Shown piece after piece: positions 43,928 through 55,517 of a DNA stretch of 64,000 nt. How positions within the stretch are numbered: the stretch's first letter is position 1; every line of letters starts with the position of its first letter. Below the pieces are notes generated by a model. The model did no database searches. It saw nothing but the letters and a program-made list of their open reading frames with translations, and had not been told where the DNA came from. Source of the DNA: Bryopsis sp. KO-2023 (taxonomy: Eukaryota; Chlorophyta; Ulvophyceae; Bryopsidales; Bryopsidaceae); contig BSYQ01000009.1 in the NCBI GenBank assembly GCA_030272585.1, forward strand, positions 558,001 through 622,000, read 5' to 3'. Made by a program: the position numbers and the translations under genes.

Positions 43928-45093
43928 AGCCCGTCCCCCCGAAAAACAAACGTATCAGTTTGCCGGAATTAACGCTTCGTTTTATTTAGTACTTCCGCGT
44001 TTCTGGCAATCGTACGGCTGCAAATTCCTAAAATGTCAGAGTGAGTCAGAATTGTGTTCTGGGCTTTTGTTTGGCGAAAGCTCGAAGCGCTGTAGGTCGT
44101 TACGAAAAGAGACGCCGCCAGGGAAGCACGCAAGTCTCGCTTTCTGCTCAGGTCCCCTCGCTGTTTCAACTGGACCTTCTTTGCGAGCGGCACTCAAGCG
44201 ATCCCGTTCGCATCTCAGGCTGAATTGGGAGTTATTTCCGCACGTCGTTGGTGGAGAACTTCTTGACCCTCGCCGAGCACGTAGACGCAATGCGCTTAAC
44301 TTCGCAGCTTCAGCTGGGGAAATGCGCCACCTGCACGACGCTGCGGGTGTCCTCGTGCTATGGATTCGGGTGGGTTGCGTTTCCCTGTTCGAACTGCTCC
44401 CTTGGTTTCATACAATTTTTCGGCCTTGACGACAATATTACAATGCGAACTTGCGTTGGCGCATCAATTTCGTCCCCCCACCAAAGTTTTTACTTCTCGC
44501 ATACTGTGCAAGTGTGCTTGAGGAGCTGTCGTACGTGCGTGGAGCGACCACCTGTCTGTTGACTGGTGAATTCGAGGATGCCTGACTGTTTCGAACATTT
44601 TGCGCAGTTCTAGGAGCGTCACTTGGAGACGTCGACCTTCTCTGCGCAGCAATGCTCGCTTTCCTCGTACGATGGAAGCGTTGCCTGTAAGCGCGACTGG
44701 TTAGTCCGACCTCCTGTGAAATAGGCGCTTGTGAAACAACCAACAGAAACAGTAAAACCAACCTGTGGAACTATACCCCCTTTGTGGAAAAACGTTTCTA
44801 AATTAAAAATCCTGAAAAAAAAACCTGTTGGGGTGATTCCAGCATAAATGCGAAAATAAGAGTCCAAAACAATCGGATTGTTTTTTTTAATCGGATACGA
44901 GGGAGGAGCAAATCACAGGAACAGAAATAAACTCATGACCTCAGAAAATACTACAACGATTAAAAAAATACATTTCCTGGGGATTGTGGGAATTTTGGCT
45001 GCTGCAAAATCGTCATCAAGAATTTTATTTTATTGTTAAATACTTCAAGCTCATCCACTGTGCAAAAATGAGTAACTGCTTTTCTGTGAACAG
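43928..45093. promoter_or_regulatory. Divergent region ZC3HC1/PHT4, with hidden 5' exon
   Basis: Holds the promoter of the ZC3HC1 gene and, on the plus strand, probably the first coding exon(s) of the PHT4 gene between about 44440 and 44690. A strong donor CCT|GTAAGC lies at 44687-44692, but no single start and frame closes the phase convincingly. A Cys-rich open frame at 44290-44562 is an alternative small gene with weak support. Confidence 0.45.
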
Positions 45094-48000
45094 GGTGGTG
45101 GTGTTGTTTGTAAATCCTCGGACTCATCCTTGTCTGACCCCGTCACTTCGAAGAAACCTGAAGACAATGGAAAAAACGTAGGTCATGCATGCATGTCTTT
45201 GTGCAAGCTTTCGATGCAAGTTTTTTGACACAAAACGCATTGTCATGATATTTTGCTTGCATACCGAAATCCATTACGATGGTATTTTCTACATTCTGTT
45301 TCTTGATTTTGATTTTCTCGTGACCGGCAGGGGTCAGGGCGGGTGGATGAGGAATCATCGTTGCCAGAACTAGAAGAGATACTCAATTCTGATGCACCGC
45401 AGAATGGGGCATCATCTGTAAGCATGATTAATGGCACCTGTAATTCTGTACAGAGATCCACATGTGTGAAATCAAGTGTCAATTGAAGGAAAGGAAATTA
45501 AAAAAAAAAAAAAGAACATCAATCCATATCCAAAAAAACTGGACCAGAATACAATTTGAAAGCCACCATTGAGAAAAATATGCAATGGAGGGTAACACAC
45601 ACGCAAACTTGCTGCATGCTCCTCGAAGATATAAGTTGTATATTTTTGAGCGAATGTTTACTTTGGCCAGATACCTGGGGAAGAGCAAGGAAAAACACAA
45701 AGTGGGGAGGCTTGGCAACGACGATGGGGGATTGTGATTCTCTGTTTCACGGCCTTCATGTTGTGCAACATGGACAGGGTAAACATGAGCATAGCCATTT
45801 TGCCGATGTCTGAGCAATATATGTGGGACAGCCAAATTAAGGGACTTGTGCAGTCGTCGTTCTTCTGGTGGGTCCCAATACTGTGGGACGCTTGTCTGCT
45901 TTTTTTCCCCCATTCTTCTTGATCCCATTTTCTTCCTGGAGCAAGTCAACACTGTACATTGAGTATCAGGCTCTCACTCTTTTAGTGGATCTTTATCGAC
46001 CCCCCCTTTCCCGAAAAAACAACATTCGATGAGGAATAATTGATTTGTTTGGACGATTTCAGGGGTTATTTGCTGACCCAAGTGATCGGTGGGATTTGGG
46101 CCGATCGATTTGGAGGAAAAGCTGTCCTTGGGTTTGGTGTCCTGTGGTGGTCCCTCGCCACTCTGTTGACGCCAGTGGCAGCCAAAATGGGTTTGCCGGT
46201 GCTGCTCGCTGCCAGAGCTTGTATGGGAATTGGAGAGGGCGTGGCTATGCCTGCCATGAACAATCTGCTTTCCCGGTATGATTCTTTCCACTGGCTTCGT
46301 TTTTTCCCCCTAAGAAGAAATAAAAATACCCACCACCCTCGACCCGTATTTATGTACAAAATATCACAATCCCAGGATGATTCTCAAAAGAACTCTTTCA
46401 GCTTTCTGTGGAGAACTAGATAAACAGAAGCTTGGGATTTTAGCTTTCCAAAATGTGTTGTGTTAGGTGGGTCCCTGTCCAGGAGCGTTCCCGTTCGCTG
46501 GCATTCGTCTATAGTGGCATGTTTGTGGGGTCCATACTTGGATTGGGGGTATCTCCCCACATGATCGACACTTTTGCTTGGCCTTCGGTGTTTTATGTTT
46601 TTGGAGTCATTGGGATTGCTTGGTACTTCGGCTGGGACAGATTGGCGTCTTCTTCCCCAAAGGACGACCCAACCATCTCAGCATCTGAGAAAAAATATAT
46701 CATTGCAAATGCCCCATCTCAGGTGATTTCAGAATCGCATTAGAAAAATGTATGAGATTCTACAGGGTTTTTGTGTGGGCTTGCTTTCAAGCGACGTAAA
46801 ATGGCCATAGATAAGCCAATGTCTTTGAGAAGTATTTACCCTGGACACTGGACTTGGGTCTACTGCCTCGATTTCTGTCTGTGCTTTTGTGAAAGTGCTA
46901 CCCATTAACATTTTTTTCAAGGTTTTTTCTGGGGTTTTTGTATCGGCTTCAAAAAAAAACGAGGAAGGGAAGCTGACGGCCAGGGGGGCTATATATATTT
47001 TTAGGGAGTGCAGATAACGGTCTTTGTATGGCTCACTTCTTCAGCATTTCCCTCATTTCTTTTTCTGCATCACAGGAACCTGTTGAAAAGATTCCCTGGA
47101 AGCTTCTGTTGTCAAGGAAAGAAGTGTGGGCCATCATTATTTGCCACTTTTGTCACAACTGGGGGACTTTCATTCTGCTTACTTGGATGCCGACATATTA
47201 CAACCAGGTGAGTCTCTTTCTTAAACCTCGGCTCCTCGACAACAACCCAACAAAAAGAGGAGCATCATAACCCACCATATCCAGAAGCTTCATTGTTTAG
47301 ATAAAGTTTGCTCCGTGATGCTTGTTTTGATAATATGTAGCAACAGGGGTGCTGGTTTTGTCGTACAGGTCCTGGGACTGGACCTGATGCAGTCTGGGCT
47401 CTTCTCAGTGTTGCCTTGGGTAACCATGAGTCTGAGTGCTAATCTTGGTGGCTGGATAGCAGATAGTCTTGTTCCAAAAGTTGGCGTAACAACTGTGCGG
47501 AAAGTCATGCAATCGGTAAGTTTTCGCCTGCCGAAGTTTCACATGAAAAATGTGGTGATATGTATGTAGACATTAGAGTGTTTTTGTTTTTTTTTTTGAG
47601 ATGGCTGCATCTCCACGGATTTCAATGTGACATGTTTGTGGTGTTCTTCAGATTGGGTTTTTGGGTCCAGCGTTTTTCTTGACGCAGCTTTGCAGAGTGG
47701 ATACGGTCCCATTGGCTGTCGGCTGCATGATGTGCTCTCAAGGTGAACAAGAAAACATGTGCAATATACCATTTTTTTTTATTTTTTTTTTTCCAGTTTT
47801 TAAACTGTTTAGTTGAGCGGTAGACAGAATTTGGCTTTTGGAATGTCGTGTTCATTTGGTGCTGTTATTGTTATTCAAGCTGCCGTTGTCCGTGAGATCT
47901 TATTTTTTGAGGGAATAAAGGCAAATTAAAGTTTGTGGGTGGGTGGTTGTCTTTTCAGGTCTGGATGCCTTCAGCCAATCGGGCTTATATTCCAATCATC

Positions 48001-48206
48001 AAGATATCGGCCCAAAATATGCTGGTGTGCTGTTGGGGATGTCCAACACAGCTGGAGTGTTGGCTGGTGTTTTTGGAACCTATGCCACTGGCTACATTTT
48101 ACAAAATGGATCTTGGGACCAAGTTTGGGGGGTGGCTGTTTCGCTGTATCTAGTTGGAACGCTCGTTTGGAATCTTTTTGCAACCGGAGAGCAGATTTTT
48201 GACTAA
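45094..48206 (+). CDS. PHT4: PHT4-type plastid anion/phosphate transporter
   Basis: Nine exons read: 45094-45177, 45331-45417, 45671-45867, 46063-46275, 46467-46722, 47076-47207, 47369-47515, 47652-47742, 47959-48206 (484 residues plus a missing N-terminal exon; phases agree). Major facilitator of the SLC17/PHT4 family. Marks are LCNMDRVNMSIAILPMS, ADRFGGKAVLGFG, GEGVAMPAMNNLLSRWVPVQ, CHFCHNWGTFILLTWMPTYY, and DAFSQSGLYSNHQDI with GVLLGMSNTAGVLAGVFGT. These match plant PHT4/ANTR proteins, which move phosphate or other anions across plastid membranes. About 12 hydrophobic spans are seen. The first two exons read give an acidic linker expected after a transit peptide. Confidence 0.92.
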
Positions 48207-50338
48207 TTTTGGGGGAAAAATGGTAAAAAACAATTGGAAAAAAAAGAGGGGCAGAAGCAAACACATTGAAAAATGCAACACTAACCAAAAAAAAACAAAA
48301 AAAGCAAACAAAAAAAGGAGCGAATCCAAAGCGGATTGGTATTTATTGGTTTTTTCTTTTCTTTTTTTAATTTTTCTTTTGACATTGGCTGCTTCTGCCA
48401 ATCCACTCTCTGGCACTGGGTCTATATTGATATGCAGGTGTTTTGATACAGCTTGCCGGTTGGGACATCAGAAAGATGTTTTAAGTTTATTCAGTGAAAA
48501 AGATGGTGTGTTTTTATTTGGAGAAGATATATTTCTTCTGTGTGTGCGTACGTGCTTTTGTTTCTCTGCTAGTCGGAAAAAAAAATTGCAAAAAAAAAAT
48601 TACAACGGATGAGGGAAGGGGGGGTTCAAAGGGGGTGAAATATGGGAAAAATGCCGAAAAATTGAGTAGGGATTCTTTGCTTTGTGGAGAGCCGTACATG
48701 TACTCTTTTGTGTTGCATTTCTTGATATTTTTTGAAAAGAAAGCAAAAAAGAGTGAGACGCAGAAAAAAATACTCCAAAAAAAAAGTCAGGAGAAAAACG
48801 AGTGAGATACCCATTCAAGTCATTTATGTGAGCCGCTTTTTGTTGAAAAATGCTCTCAGACTGGAGAATTGAGTCGGAATTGATGTGGTGCATTGTTGCG
48901 AACATGATGAATTTTTGGGTGGGGGGTGGGAAGCTTGAAACACCAGTTTTGAGATGATCGTGTTGTGTGCATTGTAAAATATTGCCAGCTGTGTCGACTT
49001 TTTCCACAGAGTGGAGTTGGAGAAATTGTAAACGAATGCCAGGGTCCCACTTCAGCATGTGTCAAATTTCCGAGGGGTGGGGGAGTTCTTTATGTGTGTT
49101 TCTTCAGAGGAATGCTGGTTACCTTTTAGTCAGATCGAAAATGCAATCAAATCCTGCGCACCATTTTTTGGACATTTATTTCAGAGTCATTTTAATTTAG
49201 AATAGAAAGAGGCTCCAATTGAAAGTCACGAAAATGGAAAGCCCTGACCAATCATCCTTGGTGTTGCTAGGGACGAAAAGAAAAGAAAAAAAGGGCTCGC
49301 CACTAACATTTCTCCCACCACCTCAGAAAACTTGGGAGTTGTTCTGAGGTTTTCCTTGGGTGGTTATTCGGTTTTCTTCCCCCTCCACCATTCTCCAGCC
49401 TTTCAAAATCATAACTTGTTTTACAAAGAGGCCAAGCAAAATGCGAGCCCCCACTGCACTAAAAAATAAAGCTCTGACCATCCACCAATTTCCTCCCCAA
49501 ACCAATCACCATCACATCACATCAAAAATATGAAATCTACTCCATTTTTGGGATATTCTCTGAGAAAGATCGCCAATGGAAAGAAAAGGCGATTCATAAA
49601 TCTGTTCAAGAATAATGAACAGACAGCACTCACTGAAAGGAAAAGAAAAAAAACCCACACAAATTGAAATATGATTCTTTTTTATGCATATGCACTCTTG
49701 CAAAGGCAGATTGCAAGAACTGCAATGTGATGAAGTTGATGGGGTCAACTCTCTGCACATATTAAGTGTTCCCCTGTTGTAATTTTTTCCTAGTCTTCTT
49801 TTCAAAAACACTCCTTGTGGTTAATTCACTGCTCTTTGGTGTGGCTGCTGCTCAATGGCAAAACCAATCGTGGGGACCTCAAATTCACATCTGAACACAG
49901 GAAGCAACAGCCAAATCAAAACGAAACAACAGGACAAAAGAAAACAAAATGAATCAATGAAACGAAATCTTCATTACAAAAAGTGAAGGGAGCAAGGGAG
50001 GCCTTGAATCATCAAAAATTTCCAAGCAATCATGAAAACCCACAGGCTAAAATAGTTTGTGGCTTTTTCACAGGTTACCTGAGTGAATAGGGGAGGAGCC
50101 AAAGGTGGAAGGAATCTGATCAAAACATAACAAGATAGCTCTTTAAAAAATGAAGAAAAAAATCAAACATGCCAAAAGTGGGGAGCTCACTGATGGGCAA
50201 CAGAAGATAGGAAGTTCATTTTTGTCTGAAATCAAGAAAATCTGTCAGTTGAATTTTTAAGTCCACAATTATTTTCCTTGCGTAAGGTATTTCAATATCA
50301 ATGAACGCACGGAAAAAGAACTGCGCACAGCATTCCGA
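48207..50338. other. Spacer, low complexity
   Basis: A-rich and T-rich runs and no supported gene. Further 3' exons of protease 2 could lie at its right end, since that gene ends at a GAG|GTGAGG that looks like a donor. Confidence 0.55.
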
Positions 50339-51229
50339 CTACGCCATTCTCCTCACCTCAGCATCAATTTCTTTGAGCTGTTCTTGGATCCAATCGTTCA
50401 CCCCCCCAACGTTGCCATAAATCGCGGGAAGACCAGTGCCGCACCCGAATCCGAACGAAACCACGCCCGCCACCTTCCTCTCAACCAGGAGCGGTCCCCC
50501 CGAATCGTGCTTGCAAGAATCCCTCCCCACCTCTCCAGCACACACCATCGAATCATTGAGGAAACTGAAAGCCTTGCGGCATTGGTCCCGGGGAACGAGG
50601 GGGACCTCCACCTTGAGGAGCTGTTCAGCGAACGACCTTCTCTCGGAGTGATTCGTGAGGCCCCACCCCACCACCGTCCCCCGATCGCAGCCAGACCAAG
50701 GCTCAAAGCACCTTTCGTCTGTGTGAAAGCCGATTGGCGCCTGGATGGAATCCCGATCCAAGACAATCAACGCGATGTCGTAGTCGAACCTGTTGCGTTC
50801 CTTGTACTTGGGGTGAATTCTAGTTTCCCTTGTGTGGAAGGTTTCGAAATTCCCTCCGTCGAAGCCTTCTCGCGTCAGTCGTCCGACATGCACCACGGGT
50901 TTTGCCCTGAATCTATTCAGCCACGGGTCTTTCACACAGTGCGCCGCCGTCAGGACGACATTCTTAGCTATGAGGCTTCCCCCACAGAAATGGTGACCGC
51001 TCAAATCTGTTCTCCTGGTGGAGATCCCTTCAGGGTATCGAATGGACGCGACGAACGGGAACTCATTGCGTTGTGCTGGCACGCCACCAACGATATTCGC
51101 TGCCTCCCGCGTTGATGCATGATAGTTTTCAAGAAAATTTCCGAGATTGAAGCCCGCCGCTGCCCCAATCTCGACTGACGAGCACATAGAGAGCACCGCA
51201 ACAGCCACCACCCATCTCCTCCCGCTCAT
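50339..51229 (-). CDS. Secreted trypsin-like serine protease 2
   Basis: Single-exon S1 protease of 296 residues with a signal peptide (MSGRRWVVAVAVLSMCSS). It is a clear paralogue of the gene at 27343-28894: same order and similar text around HFCGGSLIAKNVVLTA. Triad: His (LTAAHC), Asp (FDYDIALIVL), Ser (KHDSGGPL). Asp189 (RDSCKHDSGG) predicts Arg/Lys specificity. Gly193 is replaced, here by His. The mature chain would start IVGGVPAQ after Asn. The end (AEVRRMA) may instead be read-through of a splice donor, because the paralogue splices at the same place into an acidic tail. Confidence 0.85.
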   Translation of the reverse strand: MSGRRWVVAVAVLSMCSSVEIGAAAGFNLGNFLENYHASTREAANIVGGVPAQRNEFPFVASIRYPEGISTRRTDLSGHHFCGGSLIAKNVVLTAAHCVKDPWLNRFRAKPVVHVGRLTREGFDGGNFETFHTRETRIHPKYKERNRFDYDIALIVLDRDSIQAPIGFHTDERCFEPWSGCDRGTVVGWGLTNHSERRSFAEQLLKVEVPLVPRDQCRKAFSFLNDSMVCAGEVGRDSCKHDSGGPLLVERKVAGVVSFGFGCGTGLPAIYGNVGGVNDWIQEQLKEIDAEVRRMA

Positions 51230-51234
51230 TTTGG

Positions 51235-51266
51235 ATCGATATTATCCAAAATCGATATTATCCAAA
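51235..51266 (-). promoter_or_regulatory. Two 16-bp tandem units upstream of protease 2
   Basis: ATCGATATTATCCAAA is repeated exactly at 51235-51250 and 51251-51266, ending 6 bp before the start codon. An AT run on its far side (from 51267, sense AAAATATATATATAA) may be a TATA box, which would put the units in the 5' leader. Confidence 0.6.
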
Positions 51267-53707
51267 TTATATATATATTTTATCGTCTTTTTCATAAAAC
51301 AATGCTGTTTCTGAATCTCGCATGCAACTACACTAGCGTTTGGACTTGTTAAGCTGAGCGAAGGGGGAGCGGGCTATATGATGTAGCCTATATCTACTCA
51401 TCCAGGTTAACCAACGTTGGGGAGCTCTATGTGGCTTCTGAGCCGACACAAAAACGTCGTGAAATAACCACGACGAGTGCTGTGCACCGACTCTTGGTAC
51501 ATCAAATCGACAAATCCGCATGTCCTAAGCGTTAAAGCTGATGTCCTTTTCACTTATGAGAAACAAGACAAATTGTCGAAAACGAATCAACACATTGTGG
51601 TTGGAGTCTCACCTGTTGGAAAGTTGGGAGGAGCTAATTGTTTTTTTTCCCTGTTGTCGATGCGAGATGGATCAGTGAGTGGCAAACCTGGACTTTGAGG
51701 GTGGGGTGAATTGACAACTCCCACAATTGAGGTTTCTGTTGTGCCAGCATTTCCAGCCTTCCATATTCCAATTCGTAGATTCACAAGAACTACCTTTCAA
51801 CATAAAAATTTAAAACATTCCTTAAAAAAACCCATCCCCCCCGGTGCCAGTATGCAGCATTGGAGCACAGTGTGCATGCATTTCGACAATGTGGAAATGC
51901 AAGGACTATCGAGCCTCAATATTCCTCCCCACTTACATAACCCCTTCCCTAAAAAAAAAAGCACAAAAACAAAAACCCAAGATGTAAAAACTCTGCTCAA
52001 CCTCACGCTCATAGGCACGCTACCCGAATATTTTTCCAACCCCCCCCCCATCGCCACAGAAAATTTCAAATATTATACTTTCGAAAGAGAACCCTTCTAA
52101 GACATAGACCTATTCATCTTCCCTGCTCTACTCTGCCCTCACTTCAAAAAGCCGGACAAAAAAAAAACCTTCCGGTGAGAAATACCACCCCAACACTTTT
52201 TATGAATGTTTTTGTTTTTTTCCTTTTTTGCTCCCCAAGACAACAGAACCGAGGTTTTTTTTTCCCCTCTTTTTCCAACTTTTTTTTTGGGGGGTGGGTG
52301 GTACCGAAGAATATTCTATGGTCCAATCCTTTCCCAAAGTTTTATATCCCTTTTTTTTTCAATCGCCTACTTTTTGAAAATCGAATGTAAATATTGCTAT
52401 CTCTCCATTCCTTTTTTTTCTTTTCAAATATCCGGCAGGACCGGAAAGGGAAGAAAAAAGCCGACAAAAAAAACCTAGGCCAATATATCGAGAATAGAAA
52501 CACACATCATAAAAACACTAAAAATTCGAACCATAAATGAGTGAGCATCAACACGCGGATTATATTTTGTCTGTGCCCCGTTTTTTTATTTCAAATTTCA
52601 AAACACTGTTTAGATGAGTCCAATGGTTCTTTTGGACAGAAGCTCCATGTAGAGAATGGTTGCCGATTTTACACGGAGAAAAATATCAAGGGGATGAGGA
52701 TAGGAGCCGGCGAACCAAAATCAGCAGGGCAGGGGGACAATGAGAAAAAGGAAAAAAAAAAAATCGAAATTTTCCCTATTCTGTATATTCATATATTTTT
52801 TTCTCAAACTCTTGTCTTGCTCGATTCTCTTGGACAAATTCCAACCCACAGTACCTGTCGTGCGTCCCCTTTCTCTTTTTTTTTGGCCTGATCTTTTTCC
52901 CCTTTTGATTTTCCAATTTTCTCCCTTGCCGTTCCATGCGTGTGTGTATGTGTGTTCTTCTTTTTTGGCTAATTTACCCTCCTGCTAAAAATTTGTTGTT
53001 TTTTTTCACAAAACACCACAAATGCGATACTTACCTCTTGATATTTCAATTCTTTTTTTAAATCTACTGAAACAAAAGAAACCCCCATCACGGCAGAGCA
53101 AAAAAACACACGAAAATGCGCCGTTTTTTTTTTCTTCTTTTCACTCTCTTTTTCTTTCTAACCTTGAAAACCCCCCTCCCAACTACATTCTGAAAAATTA
53201 AACAAAACACCCCAAAGCGTTTTGAATCCACACAATTTTCGCCATCACAGTCCAAACTTTAAAAAACCCACCGGCCCCCATCATGTCTACATTTTATCGC
53301 TGGCCTATTCTTACATAAAATCAATCAAGGTACAACCCACAGAAAAAGCCATTCAAAAATGGCATCTGTATGGCCCCATCGTCTTTCGACTGGACTTCTC
53401 CACCCCCCCTTTTCCGAGTTTGATTTTTCCAGTCGAAATCACAACACAAACAAGCAACTCTCTTTTTTTAACACACATTCTTGCCTGCCTTGCAAGGAAA
53501 ATACAATATAAAAAGCAGAGGACCCCATCCCCCTGCCCCCCCTGTGTTCTTGATTTTCAATGTAGCGAAAAAAAAAGGGTAGGTTTTGGTTGTTATGTGT
53601 GTGGAAGCACTCTCGACCCCTCCACTACAAATACAGACAGCGGGGCTTTTTCACTTGAAAACAGATAATGGAGGGATGGCTCCTTCTTTTTCGGTCAGCC
53701 TTCTCCA
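51267..53707. other. Spacer, low complexity
   Basis: Long T and A runs and no supported gene. Open frames are composed of homopolymers. Confidence 0.6.
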
Positions 53708-55517
53708 CTACAGATACAAGTGACAATGGGGATTTTTCACTTGCAACATCGTGAAAAGGCTGCCCATTCGATAAGCTTCCAGTTTGGACCTGAACCTCAA
53801 TTCCAAAGCCTCCGGGTTGTCAAACTCGAACATCAGCCGCTCCCCATCCAGCAATCGTAACGTCAGCAGCTCCGACAAATCCGCCAGACAATTCACACTC
53901 TTGTAGACAATAGAGTCGTTGTGGGCCACGTTCAAATCTGTGAGGCTGGTCAGCCGAGTGACCGCCTTGGGGAACTCGACCAGTCGATTCTTGGAGATGT
54001 CCAGTAACGTCAGCTTATTTACCCACACATCAGCAACCCTGGGAAACGTAGCCAGTTCGCAATCGACCAACCCCAGCTGCTCTAAGTGAGTCAATTCGAG
54101 GATGGACTCTGGGATCGTCCCGAAATCGAAACACTCCAAGTACAACCTCGTGAGTTGAGAGAACTGGCCATGTCTGTTAACGAACCCCGCCGAGCTGCGA
54201 GACTGAAACTTCAGACACAGCTTCGTCAAGTCGCGAAAAGGGAGGCTTTCGATCGCACGCTCCCCAGCACACTGTGAAAATGCCGGTTCGTGTTCGCCCC
54301 CGACTTCCAAGTGACGCAAGCTTTCCAAGGCACCCATTTGATGCCAGCTTGCGAGGGCTTCCCTGTGTTCCGCCAAGAAGACGTTGTTTATCACGATCCC
54401 TTCCAGCTGGGTCAATCGGCTAATGTGGTTGCAGAACGAGCCTTGCCAGTCAACATGCACCAGCTTGAGAATCTTGAGGCTGGTCAAAGGGGTTCGGCCC
54501 GCATCCAGCCCCCCAGCTATTCCCACCAAAGCTAACCCCAGAACCTCCAACGAGTCTGGGAGGCCCGAGGTGTTCATTTCCACCACCCCGTTCTCCATGC
54601 CTTGTAACTCCAGCCGTTTCAAACTCTTGATTTCGCACAGTTCTGATATTCTCTCGATAAAACTGCCATCCACCCTCATCAGCCTCAGCTGGGCCAGATT
54701 CACGAAACGCTTCAGAATGGGGATGATCCTGTCCGAAGCCCCCGTTTCGAAGCAATCGTCCAAGTGCAGGATCTGTAGTGTGGGACCGCTGAGCAGAGAC
54801 AGCAGTCCCATATTGTACATACCCAGGCCACCGTCTGACCCAGCCGAGTTCCCCTTCAGATGCACGCTCTTGAGTTTCTGAGCATGGTTCACCCACCACG
54901 GCAGGCAAACCGAGGATGGCAATGGGCAAATCTCGTCGTAGCCCTCCTCCTGGTCCGCCACCGTATCGACGTACACTCTGTCCCAAAGCCCAGAGTAAGA
55001 CTTCACGATTCTTTCCCAACGCTTGCTGACCTAACAACCACCAATGAAACACCTCAGCCAACTCCAAAACGCTTCCAAACACATGCACACACACACACAC
55101 ACACACACACAGAGCCCCCCAAAGAAAGACGACAAATCCTGACACTCGTTTCTGAGAAAGGCGAAGTATAACCCTGCCAACCGTCAGTCCAGGTATTCTC
55201 CACTCTATTTTCCACCACAGCAAAACAGTCTCGATCCTATTGCCCACCTGTGGAAGGACGAGGCCATGTGCAAACCCCTCGATACAAGTCGGCTCCATGT
55301 GGCAATTGTCTTCGAATCTCCTTCCGAAAACCGAGTCCCACGCATGGCACGCCTCCCCCAGGACATGCTCAAATATCCTGACCAAAATCCCTTCTTCCAG
55401 ATCGTCTATGGTGGCTCCGTTGGCAGTCACCGTAGAGGAAGTCTCGGTAGAGGTCAATGTTTTGTTCACAGCAACCAGGTCTACCTGAGCTTGGTTGCTC
55501 ACCCCAGTGCCATTCAT
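53708..55517 (-). CDS. F-box/LRR protein
   Basis: Two exons: 55517-55248 and 55030-53708 (1593 bp, 530 residues, phase 0 junction). The F-box is near the N-terminus: IDDLEEGILVRIFEHVL, then, after an insert of about 40 residues, LVLPQVSKRWERIVKSYSGL. The rest is leucine-rich repeats with units such as LTSLKILKLVHVDW, LTRLYLECFDFGTIPESILE and LTLLDISKNRLVEFPKAV. F-box proteins of this type are substrate receptors of SCF ubiquitin ligases; the target here is unknown. The intron is 217 bp and contains a (CA)n tract. Confidence 0.85.
55086..55112. repeat. (CA)n microsatellite in F-box intron
   Basis: About 13 CA units inside the single intron of the F-box/LRR gene. Confidence 0.95.

Noticed and set aside
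44290-44562. Cys-rich short plus frame with CATC...CSNC
   Set aside because: Could be a zinc-ribbon protein, but it lies where the PHT4 5' exon is expected and has no family match. Left as an open possibility only.
48154-48805. Lys/Asn-rich open frames after PHT4
   Set aside because: Made of A and T runs downstream of a clear stop; no motif and no codon structure.
50384-51115. Plus-strand 243-residue frame opposite protease 2
   Set aside because: The minus frame has a signal peptide, the catalytic triad and a paralogue. The plus frame has no family features.
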